This document shows positions 1 to 6,790 of a stretch of DNA of 18,605 bases, in pieces. The DNA is from Pseudomonadota bacterium (GTDB taxonomy: Bacteria > Bdellovibrionota > Bacteriovoracia > Bacteriovoracales > Bacteriovoracaceae), in assembly GCA_023432655.1 (NCBI GenBank), contig JAEYUK010000078.1:1-18605 (forward strand), given 5' to 3'. The first letter of the stretch is position 1. Each line of letters opens with the position of its first letter. The notes under the pieces are model-generated. The model saw only the letters and a list, made by a program, of their open reading frames with translations, was not told the origin of the DNA and ran no database searches. A program made the translations under genes and the position numbers.

Positions 1-1
1 G

Positions 2-619
2 CTTAAGCCTTTTACCTGTTACCTAAAGGATAAAGACCAAAACTTACAAGAACTTTTCTTTCGGGTTGTGGAACGCGAATATAAATCAGAACAGTTAAGA
101 GTTAATCCAAAACGCATTAAACTCTCGGCCAAAGATCAAAAACGGGCCAATGCGGAACAGGCCGTCCTTAATAAAATTTATGCCTCATCGCTTGGTACTT
201 TTCAGTTTGATAAAGCATTCATGAAGCCCATGGATAGTTTTATCACCAGTATTTATGGCACCAGACGAGTCTATAACAACATAAAAAAGGGACAGCACTT
301 AGGAACGGACTTCCGCGCCGCCATTGGCGAGAAAGTTCCAGCTACGAATTCCGGAAAAGTCGTTTTAGCCGCGGATCTGTTTTTTACTGGATGGACCGTC
401 ATTATAGACCACGGACTGGATATTTTTTCCGTATACGGCCACCTGTCTAAAACATTAGTCAAGGAAGGGGATATGGTAGAAAGAGGCCAAGTCGTTGCCC
501 TTTCCGGTAATACAGGAAGAACTTCTGGACCACATCTTCTATGGGGTGTTAAAGTTCAAGGCCAGTATATCGATGGCATGGTCTTAATTGATGAGAGCCA
601 GAAAATCTTCAAGGAATAA
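2..619 (+). CDS. M23 (LytM) family envelope protein, 5'-truncated, probably catalytically degenerate
   Basis: Cell-envelope protein of the M23/LytM peptidase family, whose active members cut peptidoglycan cross-bridges. The frame is open to the first base, so the gene starts before the window; a GTG at 68 is not needed as a start. The N-terminal part up to about base 220 resembles the beta-domain and linker that precede M23 domains. Numbering from the GTG codon, the M23 domain runs from about residue 55 to 172. It has the HxxxD zinc motif (H77, D81), the YGHLS histidine (H125) and a GPH motif (H156). Active enzymes read GPHLHWG; here it is GPHLLWG, so the zinc-ligand histidine is Leu158 (codon 539-541). 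It may be a non-enzymatic LytM protein of the EnvC/NlpD kind that activates an amidase; that role is inference. It overlaps the next gene by one base (TAATG), which suggests translational coupling. Confidence 0.85.
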   Translation, partial: LKPFTCYLKDKDQNLQELFFRVVEREYKSEQLRVNPKRIKLSAKDQKRANAEQAVLNKIYASSLGTFQFDKAFMKPMDSFITSIYGTRRVYNNIKKGQHLGTDFRAAIGEKVPATNSGKVVLAADLFFTGWTVIIDHGLDIFSVYGHLSKTLVKEGDMVERGQVVALSGNTGRTSGPHLLWGVKVQGQYIDGMVLIDESQKIFKE

Positions 620-2316
620 TGCAGCAGTACTCAGGCCTTCTCCAGTTTCGAATTGATCCTCTTCTTTCTCCAGACATGAGAAAGGATCTGGATACGTTAC
701 TCTCAAATTTAAAAGATGCGGAGAAGGTTGAAGGACTGTTGGGCCCGAGAAAAGATCAATTGTTAACAGTTGATTTCGTTTCTGAAAACTCCCTTCATCT
801 CTTAAAACCTGGCCCGGAGTTTAGAATCTGTCTACTGGATCAAAATCAGGGGCTTTTTAGTTTTGGTCAGAACATTAATGAATCTCTGGCAGACGCCGTC
901 TTAGATGATGGTCTCGACTTAAAGCAATTAGAAAGACTGATATTCCCTCGTCTTAAAACTTTGATTAAGAGCAAAGAGAATGTATTTACTTCGCTTGGTC
1001 TGAAGAACATTCGAAAATTTGAACTAAAAGTTAAACAGGCGACCCAAAAAAGTTTAGGAGACTCTTTTACTTCAGAAGGTCTTCTCAGTTTCGCTCAGTC
1101 CTTGGTTGATCTGGAAAAAGATCTCATTCAGGCCGATGATCTTCCAAAGCTTGAAAAAGTCCTCAAGCAATTTGTAAAAAACAACATCGAGAAGGCGAAG
1201 TTTTTATTTATCTCAAGTAAAGATCTCGCAGAGCTAATCCCTACAGATAATTTCCTTCTTCTGCCTCCTTTTAAGGGCCAGTTTATTGGCATAGAAATGC
1301 TGTGGAATGAAGAGGACATTAATAAACTGACTAAGCGCCTTTTCTTTTTTAATACTCTGGTGCATTTTTTTAAATCTCAGCAAGAAGTAGATGATCCTTT
1401 CTTTAATCATCTTCTTTGGGAACGAGTACTCGACAGTATTCCATTTCCGGTGGCACTCCTTTCTGAGACTGCTGAAGTTCATCAGCACAATACGCTGTTC
1501 TCAAAACTGCGTTTCTCGCCTGGAGACTGCTTAAAGTTAGAGCTTAGAGAAAAAATCATGATTAATGACATCCCTTACAATATTTACCGTAAGGATGTTA
1601 GTCATCTGAATGAGAAAAAGATTCTGTTCGTTTTTTTTACGGAAAGCTTCTTTCTAAAAGGGGATGGTAATTTAACTCCAACCGGACAGGAATTAGGAAT
1701 AATTAGTTCCAGTATCGCCCATGAATTAAATAATCCTATTGCTGGCATTCAGGCCGCCTTAAGTTTACTTCTTCTGGACGAATCTCTTAATCAGGAAGCG
1801 ACGAGTACTCTTAAAGAAATGAAGAATGGAGCTCTTCGCTGTAAGCAGCTCATAGAAACATTCCTTGGCTTTTCCCGGGCAACACCCAGAAGCCTTCAGA
1901 GCGTTGAAGCAAGTTTAAGCCCCATTGAGATCTGTTATCAACAGGCCCAAAATCTTCTTCGCTTTAGAACTGTTGAAAGTGGAATTCGGTTTAATTTCGT
2001 TTCAAGTAAACATGCGGACTTTAGAGCAGCAGTAAATTTAAGCCTTCTGACGATGACTTTTTATCTCATTTTAGGTGAGCTCATGACCCTCTATTCTCAC
2101 CAAATGCTGGTGGCGAATCGTAATCAAATTGAGAAAGTGATTAGGGGAGAAATTGTAGAGTCATCTCAGGAAATTCAGATCCAGCTTCATGAGTTAAATA
2201 TATCTACTCTCAGTTTATCAAAGCTAATTCAAAATCTTCTCACCATTGAGAATCTCGTTCTCCAGGTTTCCGATTACTCGCTCCGCTTTATTTACAGCCA
2301 GTCTAAAGGTATTTAG
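619..2316 (+). CDS. Histidine-kinase-like protein with PAS-like and DHp domains but degenerate ATPase domain
   Basis: Protein of 565 residues resembling a cytoplasmic two-component sensor; no membrane segment is evident. Residues 1-260 are unassigned. About 265-345 looks PAS-like. About 355-420 is a HisKA dimerisation/phosphoacceptor domain with a clear H-box at 365-373 (SIAHELNNP, H368). In normal kinases an HATPase_c domain follows, with an N box and DxGxG/GxGxG loops. Residues 430-565 have about the right length and strand/helix pattern, but I see no N-box asparagine pair and no glycine-rich ATP-lid motif. It may therefore be phosphorylated by another kinase, or act as a non-catalytic adaptor; this is inference. 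The start overlaps the stop of the M23 gene, so the two are probably co-translated. The 3' end overlaps the convergent exonuclease gene by 14 bases, with no terminator visible between them. Confidence 0.85.
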   Translation: MQQYSGLLQFRIDPLLSPDMRKDLDTLLSNLKDAEKVEGLLGPRKDQLLTVDFVSENSLHLLKPGPEFRICLLDQNQGLFSFGQNINESLADAVLDDGLDLKQLERLIFPRLKTLIKSKENVFTSLGLKNIRKFELKVKQATQKSLGDSFTSEGLLSFAQSLVDLEKDLIQADDLPKLEKVLKQFVKNNIEKAKFLFISSKDLAELIPTDNFLLLPPFKGQFIGIEMLWNEEDINKLTKRLFFFNTLVHFFKSQQEVDDPFFNHLLWERVLDSIPFPVALLSETAEVHQHNTLFSKLRFSPGDCLKLELREKIMINDIPYNIYRKDVSHLNEKKILFVFFTESFFLKGDGNLTPTGQELGIISSSIAHELNNPIAGIQAALSLLLLDESLNQEATSTLKEMKNGALRCKQLIETFLGFSRATPRSLQSVEASLSPIEICYQQAQNLLRFRTVESGIRFNFVSSKHADFRAAVNLSLLTMTFYLILGELMTLYSHQMLVANRNQIEKVIRGEIVESSQEIQIQLHELNISTLSLSKLIQNLLTIENLVLQVSDYSLRFIYSQSKGI

Positions 2317-3613
2317 CAGGGAAGTGGTAGCGGTCTTCATGGGTAGTGGAGAGATGTTCTATCTTTTCCAGATAGGCCTTTTTCTCGTCCTTAATATCAG
2401 CTGTTCTCAAGGTCAGATAAACATCCGGATTCGTCGTTAGTTCATGATTAAAAAGACTTAGAAAGATCTCCCGAATGTCATTTTGAATAGAGGCCCTCTT
2501 CTTTCCCTTCTGCTGAGTTTCAAATCTCGTTACTTGATTGGAGAGAAACTGATGGAGCTTCTTCTTATGAGAAGGAAATTTGAAAACCAGTTGTGAATAC
2601 GGAGAGAAATTTAAAAATGAATAAACAATAAACTGACCACTGATCAGATGGGGAGTGATCACAAAATCGTGATCATCCATTAAGCGAGGAGCCGCAGGAA
2701 CTGGATGTTTATTTTTCAGGTAATTGATGCTCTTCTGGCGGTAGACTTCCGGGATTTTAACGAAATTTGCATTCATAAAGAAGAGGCCTTCAATGAATGG
2801 CCCACAAAGTCTTAGATGTATCTGACTCCAGCGGAATTCTGGGAGGTAATTTTTTAAATCTTCAATTTCGGCTTTTGGGTTTTTTAATGGAAGAATGGTG
2901 AGTATGACCCCATTATCTCCCTTGATGGTAAGAACGCAGGGAGTTTCGATTTTTTCCAGAGTTTGGTATACTTTCTGAAGTCCATCTTCCGCCTCAATGA
3001 TGGCACGGTCTAATTCAAATTTATTTCTTGGATAATAGAGCTGATTCACCTTGCGAATATTTTTACTCTCAAAGATTTCCATGTACTTAAGTAATAGCAT
3101 CCCGGTTGCGCGAGCATCCTCAATCGCCCGGTGGGCGTGAGAGTGATTGATGTTAAAGATTTGAGACATGTAATTGAGATTGGAGCTCATGATATCGGGG
3201 ATCATGTACTTGGTCATGATATTGGTACAGATCACTTTATTATCAAGGGTAGGGCGTTGAAGCTTTTTTAAGACCCCGTTCAAAAAGGGAATATCAAAAG
3301 AAGTATTATGAGCAACCAGAATACTGTCCCCAATAAACTCGAGGATTTCATCAATCACTTCTTCAATTTGAGGAGAGTGCTCAACGTCTGCTTTTTTAAT
3401 GCCTGTTAATTTCTGAACGAAGTCTGGAATTTCTTTAACAGGATTCACCAGAAAAGACCGCTCTTCGGTAATTTTCCTGTTTTCAATTTTAACCATACCG
3501 ATTTCGATGATTTTTTCGGTATCGGGATTACCACCAGTGGTCTCCAGATCGATGACACAAAAGCGAAGCGAATTTAATAACTCGCCAGAGGAGTTGAAGT
3601 TTTTTTCTTGCAT
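2303..3613 (-). CDS. DEDDh-family 3'-5' exonuclease (DnaQ/epsilon-like) with unassigned C-terminal region
   Basis: Protein of 436 residues whose first 180 residues form a DnaQ-like 3'-5' exonuclease domain. Exo I is at residues 20-26 (D22, E24), Exo II is NTSFD (D107), and Exo III is HRAIED (H161, D166), so all metal ligands and the general-base histidine are present. Residues 185-436 are not a GIY-YIG, BRCT or helicase domain that I recognise. Stand-alone epsilon subunits are about 240 residues, so this is more likely an accessory repair or degradation nuclease than the replicative proofreader. It lies 42 bases after cdd on the same strand and is probably the last gene of the salvage operon. 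The chosen ATG has no good Shine-Dalgarno sequence. A purine-rich stretch (AAGGATGGGG) about 20 bases upstream is better placed for an out-of-frame ATG. No other in-frame start lies between here and the cdd stop. Confidence 0.88.
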   Translation of the reverse strand: MQEKNFNSSGELLNSLRFCVIDLETTGGNPDTEKIIEIGMVKIENRKITEERSFLVNPVKEIPDFVQKLTGIKKADVEHSPQIEEVIDEILEFIGDSILVAHNTSFDIPFLNGVLKKLQRPTLDNKVICTNIMTKYMIPDIMSSNLNYMSQIFNINHSHAHRAIEDARATGMLLLKYMEIFESKNIRKVNQLYYPRNKFELDRAIIEAEDGLQKVYQTLEKIETPCVLTIKGDNGVILTILPLKNPKAEIEDLKNYLPEFRWSQIHLRLCGPFIEGLFFMNANFVKIPEVYRQKSINYLKNKHPVPAAPRLMDDHDFVITPHLISGQFIVYSFLNFSPYSQLVFKFPSHKKKLHQFLSNQVTRFETQQKGKKRASIQNDIREIFLSLFNHELTTNPDVYLTLRTADIKDEKKAYLEKIEHLSTTHEDRYHFPAKYL

Positions 3614-3655
3614 GTTAATAAATGAGACATTCGCCCCATCCTTTATATTTTCTTG

Positions 3656-4042
3656 TTATTCCATGTGCTCTGGTGAGAAAGCACAGGTAAGTAGTTCATT
3701 TAATTTTTTTGTTGTTTCTTTTCCAGCTTCGTTACCCATGGTGATTTCTAGGTTACCATCAGCAAACTCGGTCATGACTTGTAGGCACATTCCACAGGGA
3801 GGCCAGCCGTCCTTGGTGTAAACATAAACACGTTTAACTTTTTTATGACCTTCAGAAACGGCCTTCCAGATGGCGACTCTTTCGGCGCAAACTGTGCCAC
3901 CAAAGCTTGCATTCTCAATATTGCAGCCCTGATAGATATGCCCGTCTGTGGTTTCAATGGCGGCTCCCACTTTGGCCTTGGAATAAGGGGAGTGGGATCT
4001 GGTAGAAGCATCAAAGGCCTTGTCGCGTAAATCGTGACTCAT
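3656..4042 (-). CDS. cdd: Cytidine deaminase
   Basis: Zinc enzyme of pyrimidine salvage (EC 3.5.4.5) that deaminates cytidine and deoxycytidine to uridine and deoxyuridine in the cytoplasm. At 128 residues it has the length of the homotetrameric bacterial form. The substrate-binding segment YSKAKVGAAI is at about 20-29. The catalytic motif CAE is at 52-54 (Cys52 zinc ligand, Glu54 proton shuttle), and PCGMC at 82-86 supplies Cys83 and Cys86. Three cysteine ligands are typical of the tetrameric class. Its ATG shares one base with the stop of the purine nucleoside phosphorylase gene (TAATG on the minus strand), so the two are probably translationally coupled. Its uridine product would be handled by the pyrimidine phosphorylase at the head of the operon if that enzyme accepts uridine. 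Confidence 0.96.
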   Translation of the reverse strand: MSHDLRDKAFDASTRSHSPYSKAKVGAAIETTDGHIYQGCNIENASFGGTVCAERVAIWKAVSEGHKKVKRVYVYTKDGWPPCGMCLQVMTEFADGNLEITMGNEAGKETTKKLNELLTCAFSPEHME

Positions 4043-4875
4043 TAAACTTTCCCTAGTTTATGAAGTTCGCTAATAGTTTCAGTTAAAACGGTGGCAAATC
4101 CAACCATGGCCTTTTCTGCCACATTTTTCACATCAGCGTGATCAAGTTTTTCTTTCTTAATCCCAGCAGCATAGTTTGTAATACAGGCCACACCGGCAAC
4201 CTTTAAACCTAAGTGGTTAGCGGCAATTACCTCTGGTACTGTACTCATACCGACCATGTCGGCACCGATGGTTCTTAGCATACGAATTTCCGCCGGTGTT
4301 TCATAAGTTGGACCTAAAACAGAGCAGTAAACTCCATCTTTTAAATTCACTTTATGAGTCGCACCTACTTGAAGAAGAAGGTTACGAAGTTCAGCATCGT
4401 AGGCGTTCCCCATGTCCGGGAAACGAGGACCAAGTTCTGCGATATTTGGTCCAACCAAAGGATTTCTTCCTGAAAGGTTAATGTGGTCGGAGATGGCCAC
4501 CAGATCTCCAGGATGGAAATCTAGATTGATTCCTCCAGAAGCATTGGTAAGAAAAAGATAATCAATCCCGATGGCGGCAAGAGTTCTGACTGGAAGAACG
4601 ATCTCTTCCATCGCATACCCTTCATAAGCGTGAAGTCGACCTTGAAGGGCCACAACTGTCACTCCTCTTACTTCACCAATAATCAAAGCACCAGAATGAC
4701 CTTCAACCGATGTTCTTTTGAAGTGAGGAATATCCTGGTAGGGAATCACGAGTTTATTTTCGATCTGATCAATATAAATCCCAAGCCCTGAACCTAGGAC
4801 GATACCAATCTTAGGTTTCTTGGAAATCTTAGAAAGGATGTATTGAGAGGCTTCCATTATTTTTGTCATAGTCAT
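4042..4875 (-). CDS. punA: Purine nucleoside phosphorylase (trimeric PNP / MTAP family)
   Basis: Catalyses phosphorolysis of purine (deoxy)nucleosides to free base and (deoxy)ribose-1-phosphate (EC 2.4.2.1). The 277 residues match the trimeric mammalian-like PNP family, not hexameric DeoD. Visible motifs are the phosphate loop GSGLG (28-32), GRLHAYEG (79-86), GPTYETPAE (189-196; Glu192 matches the base-binding glutamate) and GMST (209-212). CITN (231-234) has an Asn where human PNP has its purine-binding Asn243. The start at 4875 has AAGGAT eight bases upstream. A second in-frame ATG six bases later is possible but less well spaced. It lies 11 bases after the thymidine phosphorylase gene and overlaps cdd by one base, so it is mid-operon. 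Methylthioadenosine phosphorylase is a relative, but the Asn in CITN favours PNP. Confidence 0.94.
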   Translation of the reverse strand: MTMTKIMEASQYILSKISKKPKIGIVLGSGLGIYIDQIENKLVIPYQDIPHFKRTSVEGHSGALIIGEVRGVTVVALQGRLHAYEGYAMEEIVLPVRTLAAIGIDYLFLTNASGGINLDFHPGDLVAISDHINLSGRNPLVGPNIAELGPRFPDMGNAYDAELRNLLLQVGATHKVNLKDGVYCSVLGPTYETPAEIRMLRTIGADMVGMSTVPEVIAANHLGLKVAGVACITNYAAGIKKEKLDHADVKNVAEKAMVGFATVLTETISELHKLGKV

Positions 4876-4886
4876 AAAAAGTATCC

Positions 4887-6209
4887 TTAGCTTAGTTTCT
4901 CGATGATTAATTTAGGGGATTTCACTTTGCTGGCCGACATCGTGAGGACTTCTTTTAAGAATCTCTTCTTGATTTCTTCAGCAATTGTTTTTTGATGAGG
5001 ATGGTGAGTGATAGTGAAAATGACATCGCCTTTTTTCACCTGATCTCCAATTTTCTTTTTGAATGTGAATCCAACCCCATGATCAATAGCATCTGATTTA
5101 GATTTTCTTCCGCCACCAAGTTCAATCAATAACAATCCAATCTTCTCATTCTGGAACATTTTAATGTATCCGGTCTGAGTTGCTTTAACTTCAGTTGTTT
5201 CTGTGGCCATTGGAAGAAGAGAGTAGTCTTCAACCACCCGGGCATCTCCGCCTTGATTAGTGATAAGTTTTTTAAATTCATTCAGCGCTTTACCGGAAGA
5301 CACCATCTCCAGGGCCTTTTTATGGGCCTTTTCAAAAGTTTTCTCAACGCCTGCAAGGTGAATCATATGGGCCGCCAGAGCGATTGAAAGATCTGTGAGA
5401 TCTTTCGGGCCATTTCCTTTTAAGGTCTCGATGCTTTCAATGAGTTCATTAGAGTGACCAACTTCCAGACCGAGTGGTTGGTTCATGTCAGTAATGAGTG
5501 CCACAGCTTTTTTCTTAAAACGTTTACTGGTAGCGATGAGGCTTTTTCCCAGGGCCTTTGCATCTTTTGGAGTGCGCATGAAGGCACCTGTTCCACATTT
5601 AATATCAAAGACAATACCATTGGCCCCTTCAGCTAACTTTTTACTCATAATAGATGCTGTGATTAAAGGAATGGAATCAATGGTTGCCGTCACATCACGG
5701 AGGGCATAAATCAAACGATCTGCCGGAGCGATGTCAGGGGTCTGACCAATTAAAACCAGACCTTCTTTGTTGAGCATTTTTGAAAACTCTTTAAGGTCCA
5801 AAGCAGTTTTAAAACCTTTGATCGCTTCAATCTTATCAACTGTTCCGCCGGTATGACCTAAGCCTCGACCAGCGATCATAGGAACTTTTACCCCTGCAGC
5901 ACTGGCAATTGGTGCGAGAATGAAAGAAGCCTTATCTCCGATTCCACCCGTGGAGTGCTTATCGATGACATTTTTACCCGGGAATTTGAGCTGTTCTCCA
6001 GACTCGAGCATGGCATCTGTCAAAGCCGCTGTCTCGGAAACGTCCATTCCTTGAATAAACATCGCCATCAGCATGGCCGACATTTGATAATCAGGAATTT
6101 TATTATCTGTGAAACTTTGAATGAACCACTTTATTTCTTTTGAAGTGAGAACTTCTCCGCGCTTCTTTTTATCAATCAGGGGGTAAACTTGAAAATTTTC
6201 TTTAGTCAT
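4887..6209 (-). CDS. deoA: Thymidine / pyrimidine-nucleoside phosphorylase
   Basis: Cleaves thymidine and deoxyuridine (perhaps also uridine) with phosphate to base and (deoxy)ribose-1-phosphate (EC 2.4.2.4 or 2.4.2.2). I chose the ATG at 6209, giving 440 residues, the length of E. coli DeoA. The frame runs upstream to 6509, but that part is antisense to another gene and unlike the family. With this start, R171, S186 and K190 fall at the numbers of the E. coli catalytic residues, and His85 lies in KHSTGGIGDK (84-93). The family signature is at about 115-129 (RGLGHTGGTVDKIEA). The C-terminal alpha/beta domain is complete. It is the first gene of a deoA-punA-cdd-exonuclease operon. A TTGCCA-N17-TATGAT promoter lies about 43 bases upstream of the start. 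The Shine-Dalgarno sequence is weak (GTGAG). Whether uridine is also a substrate cannot be told from the sequence. Confidence 0.95.
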   Translation of the reverse strand: MTKENFQVYPLIDKKKRGEVLTSKEIKWFIQSFTDNKIPDYQMSAMLMAMFIQGMDVSETAALTDAMLESGEQLKFPGKNVIDKHSTGGIGDKASFILAPIASAAGVKVPMIAGRGLGHTGGTVDKIEAIKGFKTALDLKEFSKMLNKEGLVLIGQTPDIAPADRLIYALRDVTATIDSIPLITASIMSKKLAEGANGIVFDIKCGTGAFMRTPKDAKALGKSLIATSKRFKKKAVALITDMNQPLGLEVGHSNELIESIETLKGNGPKDLTDLSIALAAHMIHLAGVEKTFEKAHKKALEMVSSGKALNEFKKLITNQGGDARVVEDYSLLPMATETTEVKATQTGYIKMFQNEKIGLLLIELGGGRKSKSDAIDHGVGFTFKKKIGDQVKKGDVIFTITHHPHQKTIAEEIKKRFLKEVLTMSASKVKSPKLIIEKLS

Positions 6210-6234
6210 TTTTAACTCACATGTAACAAGAGAT

Positions 6235-6263
6235 TTGCCAACTTTAAGATGGGAACTTATCAT
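6235..6263 (+). promoter_or_regulatory. Sigma-70-like promoter of the small membrane protein gene
   Basis: TTGCCA (6235-6240), 17 bases, TATCAT (6258-6263). Each box differs from consensus at one position. The predicted start is near 6270, about 37 bases before the ATG at 6307. Confidence 0.5.
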
Positions 6264-6287
6264 AGTCATAAGGATTCCCGCTGGCAA
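6259..6287 (-). promoter_or_regulatory. Sigma-70-like promoter of the deoA operon
   Basis: Read on the minus strand: TTGCCA (6287-6282), 17 bases, TATGAT (6264-6259). Each box differs from consensus at one position. Predicted transcription starts near 6252, giving a leader of about 43 bases. Its -10 box overlaps that of the plus-strand promoter. Confidence 0.5.
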
Positions 6288-6306
6288 ACTAACTCCTAGG
6301 ATTGGT

Positions 6307-6708
6307 ATGAAAAAAATTTCGGCACTTTTATTATCTTTAAACCTTTTTTTCGTGACTGCGGGACTTTCTGCGGCCCAAGCTGAGGATGATCTGATCAAGA
6401 GCACGCAAAACGATATTATGTTAGTTGCTGGAGCAGGGGCCGCTGGAGCCATCCTTGGTCTTTCTACACTATCTTTTGTTGATAAACCTTCGAAGCACCT
6501 TTCTAACATCTGGACCGGTGCCGCTGTGGGGGTAATTGTCGGGGTGATTTTTGTTGCCTACAATAGTGCTCAGAAGAATTCTGAGGATTTACAGTCCTCA
6601 AAAGACTTCAATTCCTTTGAAAGATTTGCCTGGCATTCTGACAATTCTCAAGATCTAACATTACCTTCCGTTCAATTTGGCACCAAAATCTGGGAATTAA
6701 GCTTCTAA
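6307..6708 (+). CDS. Small exported or inner-membrane protein, unknown function
   Basis: I do not recognise a family with an assigned function. The ATG at 6307 is preferred over upstream codons because AGGA sits five bases before it and a typical signal peptide follows at once. The product is 133 residues. Residues 1-25 look like a signal sequence (KK, hydrophobic core, AQA before ED). Two glycine/alanine-rich hydrophobic stretches follow at about 37-57 and 67-86, the second with GxxxG-like spacing, which suits helix packing. The last 45 residues are hydrophilic and acidic. If the signal is cleaved, this is a two-span membrane hairpin; if not, a three-span protein. It is divergent from the deoA operon and lies just before the nucleoside transporter gene, so an accessory role in nucleoside uptake is possible. 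That is inference from position only. Confidence 0.8.
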   Translation: MKKISALLLSLNLFFVTAGLSAAQAEDDLIKSTQNDIMLVAGAGAAGAILGLSTLSFVDKPSKHLSNIWTGAAVGVIVGVIFVAYNSAQKNSEDLQSSKDFNSFERFAWHSDNSQDLTLPSVQFGTKIWELSF

Positions 6709-6724
6709 ATAAGTCGACTTTTTC

Positions 6725-6753
6725 TTGCCATGAAAAATTGTGCTCGGTATAAG
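6725..6753 (+). promoter_or_regulatory. Sigma-70-like promoter of the nucleoside transporter gene
   Basis: TTGCCA (6725-6730), 17 bases, TATAAG (6748-6753), five of six matches in each box. It lies about 38 bases before the ATG at 6791. The -35 hexamer is the same as in the two promoters around 6260. Confidence 0.5.
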
Positions 6754-6790
6754 TGAACAGTTTAACTTAATACACACATTAGGATGGCTT

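Larger units (their letters stand above)
6234..6288. promoter_or_regulatory. Nested inverted repeats between divergent promoters, candidate operator
   Basis: Three inverted repeats with nearly the same centre lie in the deoA / small membrane protein gap. TTTGCCA (6234-6240) pairs with TGGCAAA (6282-6288). GGGAA (6251-6255) pairs with TTCCC (6275-6279). CTTATCATAGTCATAAG (6256-6272) is an imperfect dyad. The outer pair coincides with the two -35 boxes and the inner dyad covers both -10 boxes. A regulator bound here would affect both genes at once. No regulator gene is in the window. Confidence 0.4.

Noticed and set aside
3577..3639. Short 21-codon frame from the ATG at 3639 (minus strand) with a better Shine-Dalgarno sequence than the exonuclease
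   Set aside because: Too short and without features. It is noted only because it may affect where the exonuclease is initiated.
4866..6271. Twelve-base repeat TCATAGTCATAA at 4866-4877 and 6260-6271 as a shared operator
   Set aside because: The 4866 copy lies in the punA start codons (Met-Thr-Met-Thr), so it is explained by coding and probably coincidental.
6210..6509. Upstream extension of the deoA frame by 100 residues
   Set aside because: With the ATG at 6209 the catalytic residues match E. coli numbering exactly. The extension is antisense to the small membrane protein gene and crosses the promoter region.
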